Shown: positions 11,309 to 23,060, counted from the stretch's first letter. The stretch is 64,000 bases of DNA from Anodontia alba (GCA_964016985.1 OZ024827.1:22523275-22587274); one strand, 5' to 3'. Notes: generated by a model from the letters alone, not told the origin. Made by a program: numbers and translations.

Positions 11309-11935
11309 ATAAGACATCTGTAATGATAATCATTTTTGTGGAATTTATAGATCAGTTAATCAATTATCTGATTAATTTTGTCAGCCTAAAAAGTCTGTGT
11401 GAATAAAAGTAATATACTCCATGTATTTTCGCGTTAAATTCAATATTGCGTTAAACTGATTTCTCAATGAAAATAAACGGCAGCGCCACCTACCTGCTGG
11501 ATGTTTTAAATACAAAGTCACGCTTTAGTGGGCAAGGTTTGTTTTCAGAAATACACTGTTGTTTTGTGATTTCCGCTTAGAAAAGAAATATATTGACCGT
11601 GGTGATTACAGTCCTTAATGACATTTACACATATATCTATTAAATCAATTTTTACAGCTAAGACTAACTTATTTTTTCTATGAAAATATCAAATCTAAGG
11701 TACCGTATTAATCCGCCTATAAGACGGGGATTTTTCCAAAAAAAAAAAAAAAAAGCCCCAAAAAATCCAGACCCATCTTATAATCAAGATCTTTGGCCAT
11801 ATCGGTATTTTCGGCAAAGTCCGGTGGTGCCACGTGGTCACGGAAAATGCCGATCTTCGAAACCGGTAGAAGGATATAATGTTTACCTTCGTCCCTTGAC
11901 AGAAATAGCAGCAAGGTAATTTTGTAGGTGAAGTA

Positions 11936-13294
11936 CCGAATTTTTCTGTGTATTACTCGCACCCGTGTATAACACGCACTGAATATTTGCTATTAAAATA
12001 GTTTTGAAATAAAAAAAAAGAGATGTTCTATGTAAAACACGAAGAATTTATCTGTGCGTTATTTACTATGTTACCAGAAACTAAGTGTCAAATTTCACTA
12101 GGATTGAGTTGAAAATGGCCGAACTCGGAAGGTTTAGAGTAGAAACAGGCCGAATTTACGATAATGCTAACTGAATTTTCGTTGTGCAGCTCTGTTACCA
12201 TGGGCCTCAGGCAACTTGATGTAGTGTAGGCAGTTCTTTGCTTCCCCACTGCAGACGCTATGATAATAAAAATGTAGTTATTTCTTTTGTGTTCTCATAA
12301 TTAACACCTTCTTTGTGTCACTTTCTTAACTGAGACGTGAAATTATCAACTCAGTGCCTCAGGGCAATGCAAACAACAACTAAAGTCGACTAGTTGTCAT
12401 TCTGACTGCCAATTAACCAATTAAGTGCACAGATGTATGCTGGTAGTTTGATTTTCTTTATCATAAACATTGTTTATTTCAAACAATTTTTTTGGTAAGT
12501 TGGAAGAAAAGTTTAAATAAAAAAAAAGAAAAAAAAAAAAGAAAAAAAGATAAACATATGCCCAGTCAGCATTCTACGTAAATCTATATCGGGCCGTCAT
12601 CGGCCCGTCAGGGTAGCTGACGGGCCGATGACGGCCCGATGTAGATTTACGTAGAATGCTAGCTGGGTGGTAAGAAAATAAAAGATAAAATGCAAATGAC
12701 CGATCTACCTACCTCAAAAGCCCAGTTGGTTTTGTTTATTATCAATAATTTTAATAATTGCATAAACTTAAATACTTTTTTATTTTTTCAATGTATGATC
12801 GTTCGTGCCAATATTCATGTTCTACCAAATTTATTTCCTATTTTGAACTACAATAAATCAGTTGTGCAGGCTGATTTATTCAAGTTACGGTTGAGTCTTG
12901 TCAAAGTCCGGTAATCAATACAGATTCATATGCATATGCCTGTTTGAGTAGTTTCCCTTTGAAGAGATCACATGATCAGCAAAATAAAAAAGCGTAAACA
13001 AAAAAAGCATGGACATGAAAAGGATATCAAATTACTACAAATCAGATCGAGTTGCTTGTTTTGAGCTGCCAGAACCCTGGTATGGGCGAGATAGGTATAA
13101 AAAATCATGAATATCTTATAGCAATCATTCTATTTCGCATTTTTAACGAGCGATCGTGAATGTCATGAGTTTTCACGACCGATTATCTTGGTGATTTCTG
13201 TCCCGATTTTGGTGTTCCTATAAATAATACACATCGGATTTTTATAAACGTTTTCTGGGTAAATAAGGTGCGTGTTATACACAGTTAAATACGG
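11936..13294. mobile_element. inner nested element with CCGnATTT..CTGTGTAT ends
   Basis: Left end CCGAATTTTTCTGTGTATTA then GTGTATAACACGCAC; right end GTGCGTGTTATACACAGTTA then AATACGG. TA flanks on both sides (11934-11935, 13295-13296). It lies entirely within 11703-13545 and itself contains the 107-bp hairpin at 12561. Interior is AT-rich with no transposase frame. Confidence 0.68.
12561..12667. mobile_element. 107-bp hairpin MITE, CCCAGTCAGCATTCTACG type, copy 1
   Basis: CCCAGTCAGCATTCTACGTA ... GGGCCGTCATCGGCCCGTCA then GGGTAGC and the complement, ending GAATGCTAGCTGGG. By eye identical base for base to 32156-32262. Related copies: 62548-62654 (diverged) and 29852-29959 (degenerate). Confidence 0.85.
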
Positions 13295-13555
13295 TATGCA
13301 TGCTTGTAAGTGCTGTTGGGAGTTTTTTTTAATTCCTGCTCTGTGATAAATTCACTTACAAATCTGACCAGTCATCGCCGATGTCTTCATGTACTTTAGG
13401 AATTTCTGAGTGGCAGGGAATGTCTCCGACAGGCGACTTTTTTAACCCATCTTATAATTAATTAAAAGCAAAATCCTGCCTGGGAAGGGCCCAAAAAACA
13501 GCCCCCGTCTTATAAACAAATCGTCTTATAGGCGGATTAATACGGTATCCATACT

Positions 13556-15382
13556 TTATTTTGAAAATGGCCAAAATTTGCAAAAATCACATTACAATTA
13601 CATGATGATTTTCTGCCAAAAATTTAATAAACGCGAAGTTACATGGCTTTTGGTTCAAAATGGCGGCAACATGGTTGGCTTGTTTACACAAATGCTTTCA
13701 CAAATCAAATCCAAAGAACTGCATTATTTGTACATAAAATAAATGCTCAGATAATAATTTAGATGACTTCAGAATTATTTTCAGCATTTGTCTCTGTAAG
13801 TAGTTATGATGAAACGTTTTACCATTAGTAACGTGAAAATACATGAAACCGGGCTAAATAATAACAGCAAAAAATTCTAAGATGTGAATTATATGGGACT
13901 AGACTTAAAAAATACAGTAATTATTATACTGTACACATATGTATAGTAAAAACTTAGCAAACTAGATCACAAATCTTGATTTTGATCATGGTTCTGTTGG
14001 ACATCCCAGTAGGGCTAGCTGTTGAAAGAACTTATAAGCATTAAAAGCTCTACACAGCTTATGTTGTCTATTTCTTAAATTCTTATATGCAACCTTTTAT
14101 TTAAGGCTCTTTATCTTTATTTATAATGACTGAAATATTTTTTACCCACACTCCTCAATTATCTGGACAATTTTTATTAGCTGCAAAAATACCAAGAACA
14201 TTTTGAATCCTCAGTCATAGTGACATGCCCATGCTCCAACTCTGCACACACATAAGCATATAGGTGTAGGCAAGTGAATTTTGTTGTCTGAACACTAAAG
14301 CTGGCACAATTGATCAGATACAGTCATTTGGCTAGAACCAGGTAAAGTTATGCTTCATAACAATTTCCAAATAAGTGGCTGATCAAAATTTGGACTTTAT
14401 TGGCTGATACAGAATACTAGCCTTCCTTGAAATATCACACCAAAGACTTTGTCCTTCGCCTTAGGTTATCTGCCCTTGTGATGAATGTGAAGTTCTCCAC
14501 TGATTTGGCTAGTTCCAAATAGTTTCGCTAGTTCCGAATAATAAATGAGGGATCTGTAAAAATCCATCACATAATGCAACAGCCTCTATGTATTATTTTA
14601 TCAACTTGGATAATGTGTTACGGAGAAAATTAATTCAATATAAGACATTTGTCGCAAAGCGACATGTTCACAAAGACCTTAAAACAGATCCTTTAAGCAA
14701 AAATCGTATAATTCATGGCATAAAAATTTTTCGGCATGTACACCCTCCTTACTGCAAAATTTAGCTCCTATTTTCTGGATTTAATAATCTTTCCGATATA
14801 AATATATTTCAATGAGGTTTAAGAAGTTGAAAGGAGTATGTGCATAAGGTCCTATTTTCCCCCTTCTGAAGCCCGAAAATAAAATATGCTTGCAGTAAAA
14901 TTATGCGTTAATTAATCCAATTGTAGCTTGTGTTTAGCACTGTGTGATGCCGCTACAAAGTCTCCCTGCACTTTGTCAAAGTACAGATAATATATAAGCA
15001 ACGACATGAAAAACCTGTCTTCGAGGTTTTCGACCAAATAAGACTCAGCCGTAGACTGGCTAACTCGGCCATTGTGCCAGATTAGCTAGTCTTGAAAGTT
15101 TTGATAGGTTGTTTACTGTCTAGACAGCGAACAACAACGGTGCTGATCAGACTGCGCATAGCAAAAACCACGTGTCTTTGTTGTTCGCATATGGCATAAG
15201 ATTTTTATCCCATGAAGAGGCTCATATATCGCTTCAATAGTCTGTCACATGTCTAGATTCTTGTACATACACTACATCAATATCTACACTCCTTTAAACA
15301 CAGCATGTGAACACCTTACCCGAAATTTGATTTCTGGGTCGGTTACTCACCTCAACTCCTTACCATACTTTATTTAAAATTG
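13556..15382. other. no gene recognised
   Basis: About 1.8 kb of AT-rich sequence with stops in all frames, no tandem structure and no clear inverted repeat. The phrases TTCAAAATGGCGGCAACATG (13656) and GACTCAGCCGTAGACTGGCT (15041) are the only GC-richer spots, and I cannot assign them. Confidence 0.5.
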
Positions 15383-17480
15383 AACAAGAGGCCCACGGGC
15401 CACTCACCTGAGTAGCATTGTGAGTGCAGATATGCAGATGTTGTGTAACATTTTTCCAATCCTGTCATCGCAACTAATGAAAAGATCATCCTTTAAGCAG
15501 TTCTTAATTTTTAAGATGAATATTATATATGGCAAGACAGTCAATGGAGCGTGATCATTTGAACAAACTCTCAATCACATTTCAACAGTAGGATCAATGT
15601 GAAATTTGGTTGCTATTGCCTAAGTGGTTTCTGAAGAATCATGATTTTATACATGTAAACAGCACAGTGGCAGGGAAATATAATAAACATAAACAAGATG
15701 GTAGCCATCTTGGATTTCCAATCAGAATGACTTTTAGCTATTGTTGATCTACAAGTCACTACGATACTTCCAATGAACTTTAAGTCAATTGCCCTTTCGG
15801 TTCAGGGGAAAAAGTTCAAAACAGATTTTCAAGATGGCCACCATAGCCACAATTTGAGATTTCTTATCGCAACCATTTGAGCGTTTTTTGATCTACAAGT
15901 CACCCAGATGCTTCCTACCAAGTTTCGAGTCAATAAATGGTCTTTCAGTTCAGAAGAAGTAAAGAAAAATAGATTTTCAAGATGGCCGCCATCTTGGATT
16001 TCCAATCGGAAGGATTTTAGCTATTTTTGTATCAACATGTCATCCTGATGCTTCCTACCAATTTTCAAATTAACTGGCCCTTTGGTTCAGGAAAATAAGT
16101 GAAAGGAAAAGAGTTTCAAGATGGCCGCCATCTTGGATTTCCTATCCAAACAATTTAAGCTATTTTAGATCTAAAAGTCACCTAAATGCTTCCTACCAAG
16201 TTTCGAGTCAAATGGCCTTTCAATTCAGGAGAAGAAGCGAAAAATAGATTTTAAAGATGGCTGTCATAGCGGCCATCTTGGATTTCTGATAGGGATGATT
16301 TTATCTATTTTTGATCTACAGGTCACCCTGATGCTTCCTACCTAGTTTAAAGCCAATAAGCCTTTTGATTCAGGAGAAGAAGTGAAAAATCTACATTTTC
16401 AAAATGGCCACCATGGCAGCCATCTTGGATTTCCAATCAGAACGATTTTAGCCATTTTTAATCTATAAGTCACCCCGATGCTTCCTACCAAGTTTCAAGT
16501 CAACTAGCTTTTGGGTTTAGGAGAAGAAGCGAAAAAAAGATTTTCAAGATGGCCACCAGGGTGGCCCTCTTGGACTTCCGATCAGCATGGTTTTAGCTAT
16601 TTTTGATCTACAAGTCACCCTGATGCTTCCTACCAAGTTTGGAGTCAGTTGGCCTTTCGGCTCAGGGGAAGAAGCGAAAAATAGATTTTCAAAATGGCCG
16701 CCATGGTGGCCATCTTGGATTTCCGTTTGGAATGATTTTAGCGTCGTTTGATCTATAAGTCACCCCTATGCTTCCTAGCAAGTTTGGAGTCAATTGGCCT
16801 TTCGGTTCAGGAGAAGAAGCAAAAAATAGATTTTCAAGATGGCTGCCATGGCGGCCATCTTGGATTTCCGATCAGCATGATTTTAGCTATTTTTGATCTA
16901 CAAGTCACCCCGATGCTTCTTAGCAAGTTTGGAGTCAATTGGCCTTTCCGTTCAGGAGAAGAAGCGAAAAATAGATTTTCAAGATGGTGGCCATCTTGGA
17001 TTTCTGATCAACACGATTTTAGCTAGTTTTGATCTACAAGTCACCCCGATGCTTCCTAGCAAGTTTGGAGTCAATTGGCCTTTCGGTTCAGGAGAAGAAG
17101 CTAAAAATAGATTTAAGATGGCTGCCATGGCGGCCATCTTGGATTTTCGATTGGCAAGATTTCAACTATTTTTGATCTACAAGTCACCCCAGTGCTTCCT
17201 AGAAAGTTTGGAGTCAATTGGCCTTTCGGTTCAGGAGAAGCGAAAAATAGATTTTCAAGATGGCGGCCATGGCGGCCATCTTGGATTTCCGATCGGCATG
17301 ATTTTAGCTATTTTTGATGTACAAGTCACCCCGATGCTTCCTACCAAGTATCGAGTCAATTTGCCCAGGGGTGTAGGAGTAGGCTTTTAAATCAATTGTT
17401 GACGTCGCATGACGGACGACGGACATTGACTGACCACAATAGTTCACCATGAGCACTTTGCGCTCAGGTGAGCTAACAAG
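15383..17480. mobile_element. minisatellite-cored element E1
   Basis: Left end AACAAGAGGCCCACGGGCCA then CTCACCTGAG; right end GCGCTCAGGTGAGCTAACAAG, so both ends carry CTCACCTGAG in inverted orientation. Next to the right end is GACGGACGACGGACATTGAC (GTCCGTC words on the other strand). The first 345 bp (15383-15727) form a subterminal module that recurs inverted at 19672-20017. The core is the tandem array at 15690-17360. No transposase. Probably moved by enzymes encoded elsewhere. Confidence 0.75.
15690..17360. repeat. tandem array A, about 12 units of about 145 bp, YY1-like motif in each
   Basis: Each unit reads approximately: TTTTAGCTATTTTTGATCTA, CAAGTCACCCCGATGCTTCC, TACCAAGTTTGGAGTCAATT, GGCCTTTCGGTTCAGGAGAA, GAAGCGAAAAATAGATTTTC, AAGATGGCCGCCATGGCGGC, CATCTTGGATTTCCGATC. 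Unit starts (AAGATGG) lie near 15691, 15832, 15980, 16124, 16257, 16402, 16547, 16690, 16838, 16982, 17117 and 17258. The last part is palindromic and carries AAGATGGCnGCC, the YY1 consensus, often on both strands. The open frames here (16748-17390) are simply the array read through. Confidence 0.85.
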
Positions 17481-17525
17481 TACAATTTACTACCGAATGT
17501 TTTGTCTAAAAATAGCTCAATGGGT

Positions 17526-17595
17526 TGCAAACAGTTTAGCCCCTGATGTGACACCGCATTTTGTAGCATCTCATGGGGGTTTACAATGTTTGCTC
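17526..17595. repeat. hairpin of the AAACAGTGTAGACCC family, degenerate
   Basis: GCAAACAGTTTAGCCCCTGA ... ACACCGCATTTTGTAGC ... TTACAATGTTTGCTC. Arms are mutated but still pair. It lies between element E1 and the first unit of array C. Confidence 0.6.
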
Positions 17596-17629
17596 GGGAC
17601 TGTCTGGCCAAATACATCCAGTAAAGTAT

Positions 17630-18240
17630 GACCAATTTCAATATAATTTTGCAGGAGTGTTACTTTGATGATCCTCTACCAAGATTGTTCAAGCCATTTG
17701 GATTCGTCAAAAAACATGGCCGCCAGGGGGCGGGGCTTATTTTCCCTTTATATCTATATAGAAAACTTTAAAAATCTTCTTGTCAGAAACCACTGGACCG
17801 ATTTCAATATAATTTTGCAGGAATGTTTGTTTGGTGATCCTGTACCAAGATTGTTCAAGCCATCTGGATTCGTCAAAAAACATGGCTGCCAGGGGGCGGA
17901 GGTTATTTTTCCTACATGTATATATCTATATGGAAAACTTTTAAAAGCTTCTTGTCAGAAACACTGGGCCGATTTCAATATAATTTTACAGAAACGTTCC
18001 TTTAGTAATCCTCTACCAAGATTGTTCAAGCCATTTGGATTCCTCAAAAAACATGGCCACCAGAGGGCGGGGCTTATTTTCCCTATATATCTATACAGAA
18101 AAGTTTAAAAATCTTCATGTCAGAAACCAATGGACCGATTTCAATATAACACGGCAGGAATGTTTCTTTTGTAACTTTCTACCAAGATTGTTCAAGCCGT
18201 CATGATACGTCAAAAACCATGGCCGCCAGGGGGGTGGGAC
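17630..18240. repeat. tandem array C, left part (CTCF-like motif in each unit)
   Basis: Units of about 165-170 bp: GACCGATTTCAATATAATTT, TGCAGGAATGTTnnTTTGGT, GATCCTCTACCAAGATTGTT, CAAGCCATTTGGATTCGTCA, AAAAACATGGCCGCCAGGGG, GCGGGGCTTATTTTCCCTAT, ATATCTATATAGAAAACTTT, AAAAATCTTCTTGTCAGAAA, CCACTG. Motif sites: 17720-17733 (CCGCCAGGGGGCGG), 17886-17899, 18057-18070 (CCACCAGAGGGCGG). The array is cut at 18240 by element E2 and resumes at 20018. The long open frame 17665-18108 follows from a near-multiple-of-three period. Confidence 0.85.
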
Positions 18241-20017
18241 TTTTTTTTTTTAACTCACCTGACCTCTGCTCAGGATGAGCTATAGTGATCACTTTTCCTC
18301 CGTCCATTAACATTTTCAAATGACTTCTCCTCTGAAGCCGCTGAGCCAATTTTGCTCAGATTTCATGTGGAGCCTCCTTAGGGTGGGGGAACGAAAGATT
18401 GCTAAAATGGTCATGGTCCGTTGACCCAAGATGGCCTCCATGCACATATATGGTAAAAACCTTTAAAAATCTTCTCCATAACCGAGGATGCCTTGGGGCT
18501 GAATCTTTGCAAGAATCATCAGGGACAAGAGGTCTACCAAAGTTGTTATAAGATTTGTCGTACGTTGGCATTTGACCTTTTTACGGCAAGGTCAAGTTTG
18601 CTTCCCTATGCTTTTGTATGGGAAAAACCTTTAAAAATCTTCTTCTCCTAAACCGAGCATGCCTTGTGGCTGAATCTTTGCACATATCATCGGGAATGGG
18701 AGGGCTACCAAAGTTGCTAAAATAATGGTTGTACATTGACATTTGACCTTTTTGCGGTAATGTCAATTTTGCTTCCTTATGCATTTATACGGGAAAAATG
18801 TTCAGAATTTCAAATAACATCTCCTAAGGAGCCTCTGGGCCAAATTTGCTCAAATTTCATTTTGAGATTCCTTAGGTTGGGGGAACAAAAGATTGCTAAA
18901 ATGGTCGCAGTTCATAAACCAAGATGGCCGCCATGCCCATATATGGTAAAAACATTTAAAAATCTTCTTCTCCAGAACCGAGGATGCTTTGGGGCTGAAT
19001 CTTTGCATAATTCATCGGGGACGGAGGGTCTACCAAAGTTGCTAAAATTTGACCTTTTTACGGCAAGGTCGTTTGCTTCCATATGCATTTATATGGGAAA
19101 AAAACATTTAAAAATGTTATTCTCCAAAATCGAGGATGGCATGTGGCTGAATGTTTGCATATATCATCGGGAACGGGCGGTCTACCAAGGTTGCTAAAAT
19201 AATTGTCATACATTGACATTTAACCTTTTTACGGCGAGGTCAAGTTTGCTTCTGTATGCATTTGTATGAGCCCCATACATTTGTATGGAAAAAATGTTGA
19301 TAATTTCAAATGACTTTTCCTCTGAAACCTCCGGGCCAGTGTTGCTCAAATTTCATGCAGAGCCTCCTTGGGCAGGAGAATGAAAGATTGCTAAAATGGG
19401 CATGGTCCATTGATCAAAATGGCTGCCATGCCCATATAATGGTAAAAAAAAATTTACAAATCTTCTTCTCCATAACCAAATAAGCCCTGGGCCCTTATCT
19501 TTGCACAAATTATGGGGGACAGGAGAGCTACCAAAATTGCTAAAATGATGGTTCTATGTTGACGTTTGACCTTTTTACCTCCAAGGTCAAATTTGCTTCC
19601 CCATGCATTTGTATGGGCCATATACATTTATATTGAAAGTATTCAAGTGAATTGTAGATCAACAGTAGTTAAAATTGTTCTGATTGGAAATCTTAGATGG
19701 CCATCATCTTGTTTATATTTATTATATTTCTCTGCCACTGTGCTGTTTACATGTATAAAATCATGATTCTTCAGAATCCACTTAGCCAATTTCCACCAAA
19801 TTTCACATTGATCCTACTGTTGAAATGTGATTGATGGTTTATTCAAATGATCATGCTCCATTGACTGTCAGGCCCATATATTCTTCTTCAAAACTAAGAA
19901 CTGCTCAAATGATGATCTTTTCATTAGTTGTGATGATAGGATTGGAAAAATGTTGCATAACATCTGCATGTCTGCAGTGACTCAGGTGAGCGAGCCGTGG
20001 CCCGTGGGCCTCTTGTT
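18241..20017. mobile_element. minisatellite-cored element E2, inserted in array C
   Basis: Begins with a T run and AACTCACCTGACCTCTGCTC, AGGATGAGCTATAGTGATCA; ends CTCAGGTGAGCGAGCCGTGG, CCCGTGGGCCTCTTGTT. The array phrase GGGGCTTATTTTCCCTATAT is split at this point (GGGACTT | TTCCCTAT), which shows the insertion, though with no clean target duplication. Core: units built on GCTGAATCTTTGCACAAATC, TACCAAAGTTGCTAAAAT, CATTTGACCTTTTTACGGCA alternating with CTGGGCCAATTTTGCTCAAA (about 180 bp each, 18300-19640). The last 345 bp are an inverted copy of 15383-15727. The head resembles that of the element at 54565. Confidence 0.75.
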
Positions 20018-21612
20018 TCCCTATATATCTATATAGAAAACTTTAAAAATCTTCATGTTAGAAAGCACTGGACCGATTTCTATATAACTAGGCAAAAATG
20101 TTTCCTTGGTGATCCTCTACCAAGATTGTCCAAGCCGTCATGATTTGTCAAAAAACATAGCAGCTAGGGGGGCGGGGCTTATTTTCCCTATATATATAGA
20201 AAACTTTAAAAATCTTCTTGTCAGAAACCACTGGACCGATTTCATTAATACTTGGCAGAAATCTTTCCTTTTGACCCTTAACCAAGATTGTTCAAGTTAT
20301 CATGATTTGTCAAAAAAACATTGCCGCCGGGTGGTGGGTGGGGAGGGAGGCTTAATTTCCCTATATATCTATATAGAAAAGTTTAAAAATCTTTTTGTCA
20401 GAAACCAAGGGACCAATTTCAATATAGCTTGGCAGGAATGTTGCTTTGGTGACCTGCTACCAAGATTGTTCAAGCAGTCATGATTCGTCTAAAAAAAATT
20501 CTGCCAGGGGGTGGGGCTTATTTTCCCTATATATCTCTATAGAAAACTTTAAAAATCTTCTTGTCAGAAACCACTGGACCGATTTCATTATAACTTGGTA
20601 GAAATCTTTCCTTGTTGACCCTCTACCAAGATTGTTCAAGTTATCATGATTCGTCAAAAAACAATGGCCGCCACTGGGAAGGGCTTATTTTCCAAATATA
20701 TCTATATAGAAAAGTTTAAAAATCTTCTTCTCAGAAACCAATGGACCGATTACAATATAACTTGGCAGGAATGTTTCTTTGGTGACCCTCTACCAAGATT
20801 GTTTAAGCCGTTATGATTCATCAAAAAACATGGCGGCTAGGGGGCGGAGCATATTTTCCCTATATAGAAAACTTTAAAAATCTTCTCGTAAGAAACCGTT
20901 GGATTGAGTTCAATGTAACTTGACAGGAATGTGCTTTGGTGACCTTCTACTAAGATTGTGCCCTCATGATACGTCAAAAAACATGGCCTTCATGGGGCGG
21001 GGCTTATTTTCCGTATATATCTGTATAGAAAACTTTAAAATTCATCTTGTCAGAAACCACCTGACTGATTTTAATATTACTTGCCAGGAATGTTGCTTTG
21101 GTGACCCCCTATCAAGATTGTTCAAGCAATCATGATTCGTCAAAAAACATGGTTGCTAGGGGTGGGGCTTATTTTCCCTATATATCTAAATAGAAAACTT
21201 TAAAAATCTTCTTGTCAGAAACCACTGAACTGATTTCAATATAACTTGGCAGGATTTTTCCTTTGGTGACCCTCTACCAAGTTTGTTCAAGCTGTCATGA
21301 TTTGTCAAAAAACATGGCCGTTAGGGGGTGGGGCTTAATTTCCCTATATATCTATATAAGACATTTTAAAAATCTATTTGTCAGAAACCACTGGACCAAT
21401 TTCAATATAACAGCAGAATTGTTCCTTTGGTGATCCTCTTTCACTATTCAGTTCAAGCCATCATGATGGATGAAAAAAACATGGCCACTGGGGTGCAGGG
21501 TTATAAAATTTATACAAAAATTTTAGAGCAGTAAACTTGGCTGAAACTTCAACAGTAAGTATGCAAAGCTGTTTGCTCAGGTGAGCGATATAGGACCATC
21601 ATGGTCCTCTTG
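20018..21612. repeat. tandem array C, right part, and terminal hairpin
   Basis: Nine more units of the 165-170 bp repeat, with motif positions near 20160, 20322, 20490, 20665, 20830, 20985, 21150, 21315 and 21480. Here the CCnCCAGGGGGCGG core is more decayed (for example GGCTAGGGGGCGGAG at about 20833). The element closes with GCTCAGGTGAGCGATATAGG, ACCATCATGGTCCTCTTG (21564-21612), the same type of hairpin end as E1 and E2. The left end of this element was not found. Confidence 0.8.
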
Positions 21613-21789
21613 CTTTTTTTTTTTCCCCCATTGGACCTAGCATGCCAGTTATGCCTGTTTTTGAATCTATTCTGTTCTAAATATTCCCCCACCCCCCCTC
21701 CCCACACACACACCCTTGGATGGGGACGCCAGTGCTGATAAGATCTGCACCAAAAGCAATATACCCCCTCCCGCTTGAGCTAGGATTCT

Positions 21790-22140
21790 GATATTTATGT
21801 CTCCTCCCTTTAGGGTAGGGAGATGTGTATTGTTTTTTCCCTCGGGCGTCTGTCACAAAATCTTGTCCACTCTGTAACTTGAAAATGGTTCAAGCTGTCT
21901 CCACATAACTTCATATAAATATCAATCAACATTATCTTACATGCAGAGCACAAGAACCATACGTCTTGCACTTATACTTTTTGAGTTATTTCACTTGGAA
22001 CTTTATGCGTCACAAAATCGTGTCCGCTCTGTAACTTGAAACCTGTTCAAGATATCTTCAAGAAAGGTCATGTAAATATCAATCAGCATTAGACAACATG
22101 CAGCGCGCAAGAACCATAACTCTTGCATTTATACTTTTTT
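21790..22140. repeat. two-unit tandem repeat with GGGAG hairpin head
   Basis: Head CTCCCTTTAGGGTAGGGAG, then GGGCGTCTGTC, then two units of about 180 bp containing CACAAAATCTTGTCCACTCT, GTAACTTGAAAATGGTTCAA, ATATCAATCAACATTA and CAAGAACCATA. Same design as the neighbouring elements but an unrelated unit. Confidence 0.7.
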
Positions 22141-22144
22141 GAAT

Positions 22145-22975
22145 TATTATACACCTGTTTGAAAAACGGGACATATTATTTTACGGGGTATGACGTCCGT
22201 CAGAAAACTTTTTCGTTTCCGGCTAACGCCTCCTACAGTTTACATCCGATTAAAATGAAACTTGGTATATAGCTAGACCATGATGTGAAGCAGCACATAT
22301 TGTTTTTGGGCTACAGACCACCAATTATTAGCAGAGCTATGCCCCTTCGAAAATTTCAGAAAACATTTCGTTTCTGGTTAACTCCTACACTTTACATCTG
22401 ATCAAGCTGTAACTTCATTTATAGTTAGACCATGATGTGGAACAGTGCATATTGTTTTGAGGTTATAGTCCACTTAATATCAGCAGAGTTATAGCCCTTT
22501 GAAAATTCCTTTAAACTTTTCGTTTCCGGATAACTGCTCCTACAATTTACATCTGATCAAGCTGAAACTTCATTTATAGTTAGACCAAGATGTGGGGGCA
22601 GTGCATATTGTTTCTAGGTCACAGTCCACCAAATATTAGCAGAGTTATGTCCCTTTTAAAATTTCATTAAACTTTTCGTTTCCGGCTAACTCCTCCTACA
22701 ATTTACATCCGATCAAGCTGAAACTTCATTTATAGCTAGACCATGATGTGGAGCAGCACATATTGTTTCAAGGTTACAGTCCACTAAATATTAGCAGAGT
22801 TAAGCCCCATTGAAAATTTCTTTAAACTTCTAGTTTCTGGTTAACTCCTCCTACAATTTATATCCGATCAAGCTGAAACTTCATTTATGCTATAGTTAGA
22901 CCAAGATGTAGAGAAGGGCGTATTGTTTTGAGGTTACACTCCACCAAATATTAGCTGAGTTACGCCTGGTGGTGG
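22145..22975. repeat. five-unit tandem repeat (CGTTTCCGGCTAACTCCTCC type)
   Basis: Head CACCTGTTTGAAAAACGGGA and GACGTCCGTC, then about five units of about 160 bp: CGTTTCCGGCTAACTCCTCC, TACAATTTACATCCGATCAA, GCTGAAACTTCATTTATAG, TTAGACCATGATGTGGAGCA, GnGCATATTGTTTCnAGGTT, ACAGTCCACCAAATATTAGC, AGAGTTATGCCCC. The head hairpin, GTCCGTC and CGTTTCCGG elements match the one at 4422-4895. Confidence 0.75.
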
Positions 22976-22977
22976 GA

Positions 22978-23060
22978 CGATTCATCGATGCATTGGTGCA
23001 TCCCGATACGCTTCATGTATCGATACACATGATGGAGTATCGATTTGATGAACGCTTCTA
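22978..23060. repeat. ATCGAT/TGCATC-rich segment
   Basis: GACGATTCATCGATGCATTG, GTGCATCCCGATACGC, TGTATCGATACACATGATGG: short overlapping palindromes. It may be one end of an element; no partner end found. Confidence 0.4.

Larger units (their letters stand above)
11703..13545. mobile_element. outer nested element with CCGTATTAATCCGCC ends
   Basis: Ends are inverted copies: left CCGTATTAATCCGCCTATAA, right TTATAGGCGGATTAATACGG, each flanked outside by TA (11701-11702, 13546-13547). The subterminal parts repeat TATAAGACG/TATAAGATGG words on both sides, so the inverted repeat extends about 100 bp with low identity. No transposase frame is present inside. TA target and non-coding interior suggest a non-autonomous DNA transposon; the superfamily is not clear. 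A second element is inserted in it (11936-13294). Confidence 0.7.

Noticed and set aside
16748..18108. Frames of 92, 165 and 147 codons that look like repeat proteins
   Set aside because: They follow the DNA period of tandem arrays A and C (AAGATGG and CTACCAAGATTGTTCAAG units); other units of the same arrays carry stops, so there is no selection for coding.
15690..22975. Possible CRISPR array
   Set aside because: Units of 145-185 bp are repeated head to tail with no short repeats separated by unique spacers, and the setting is an animal genome.
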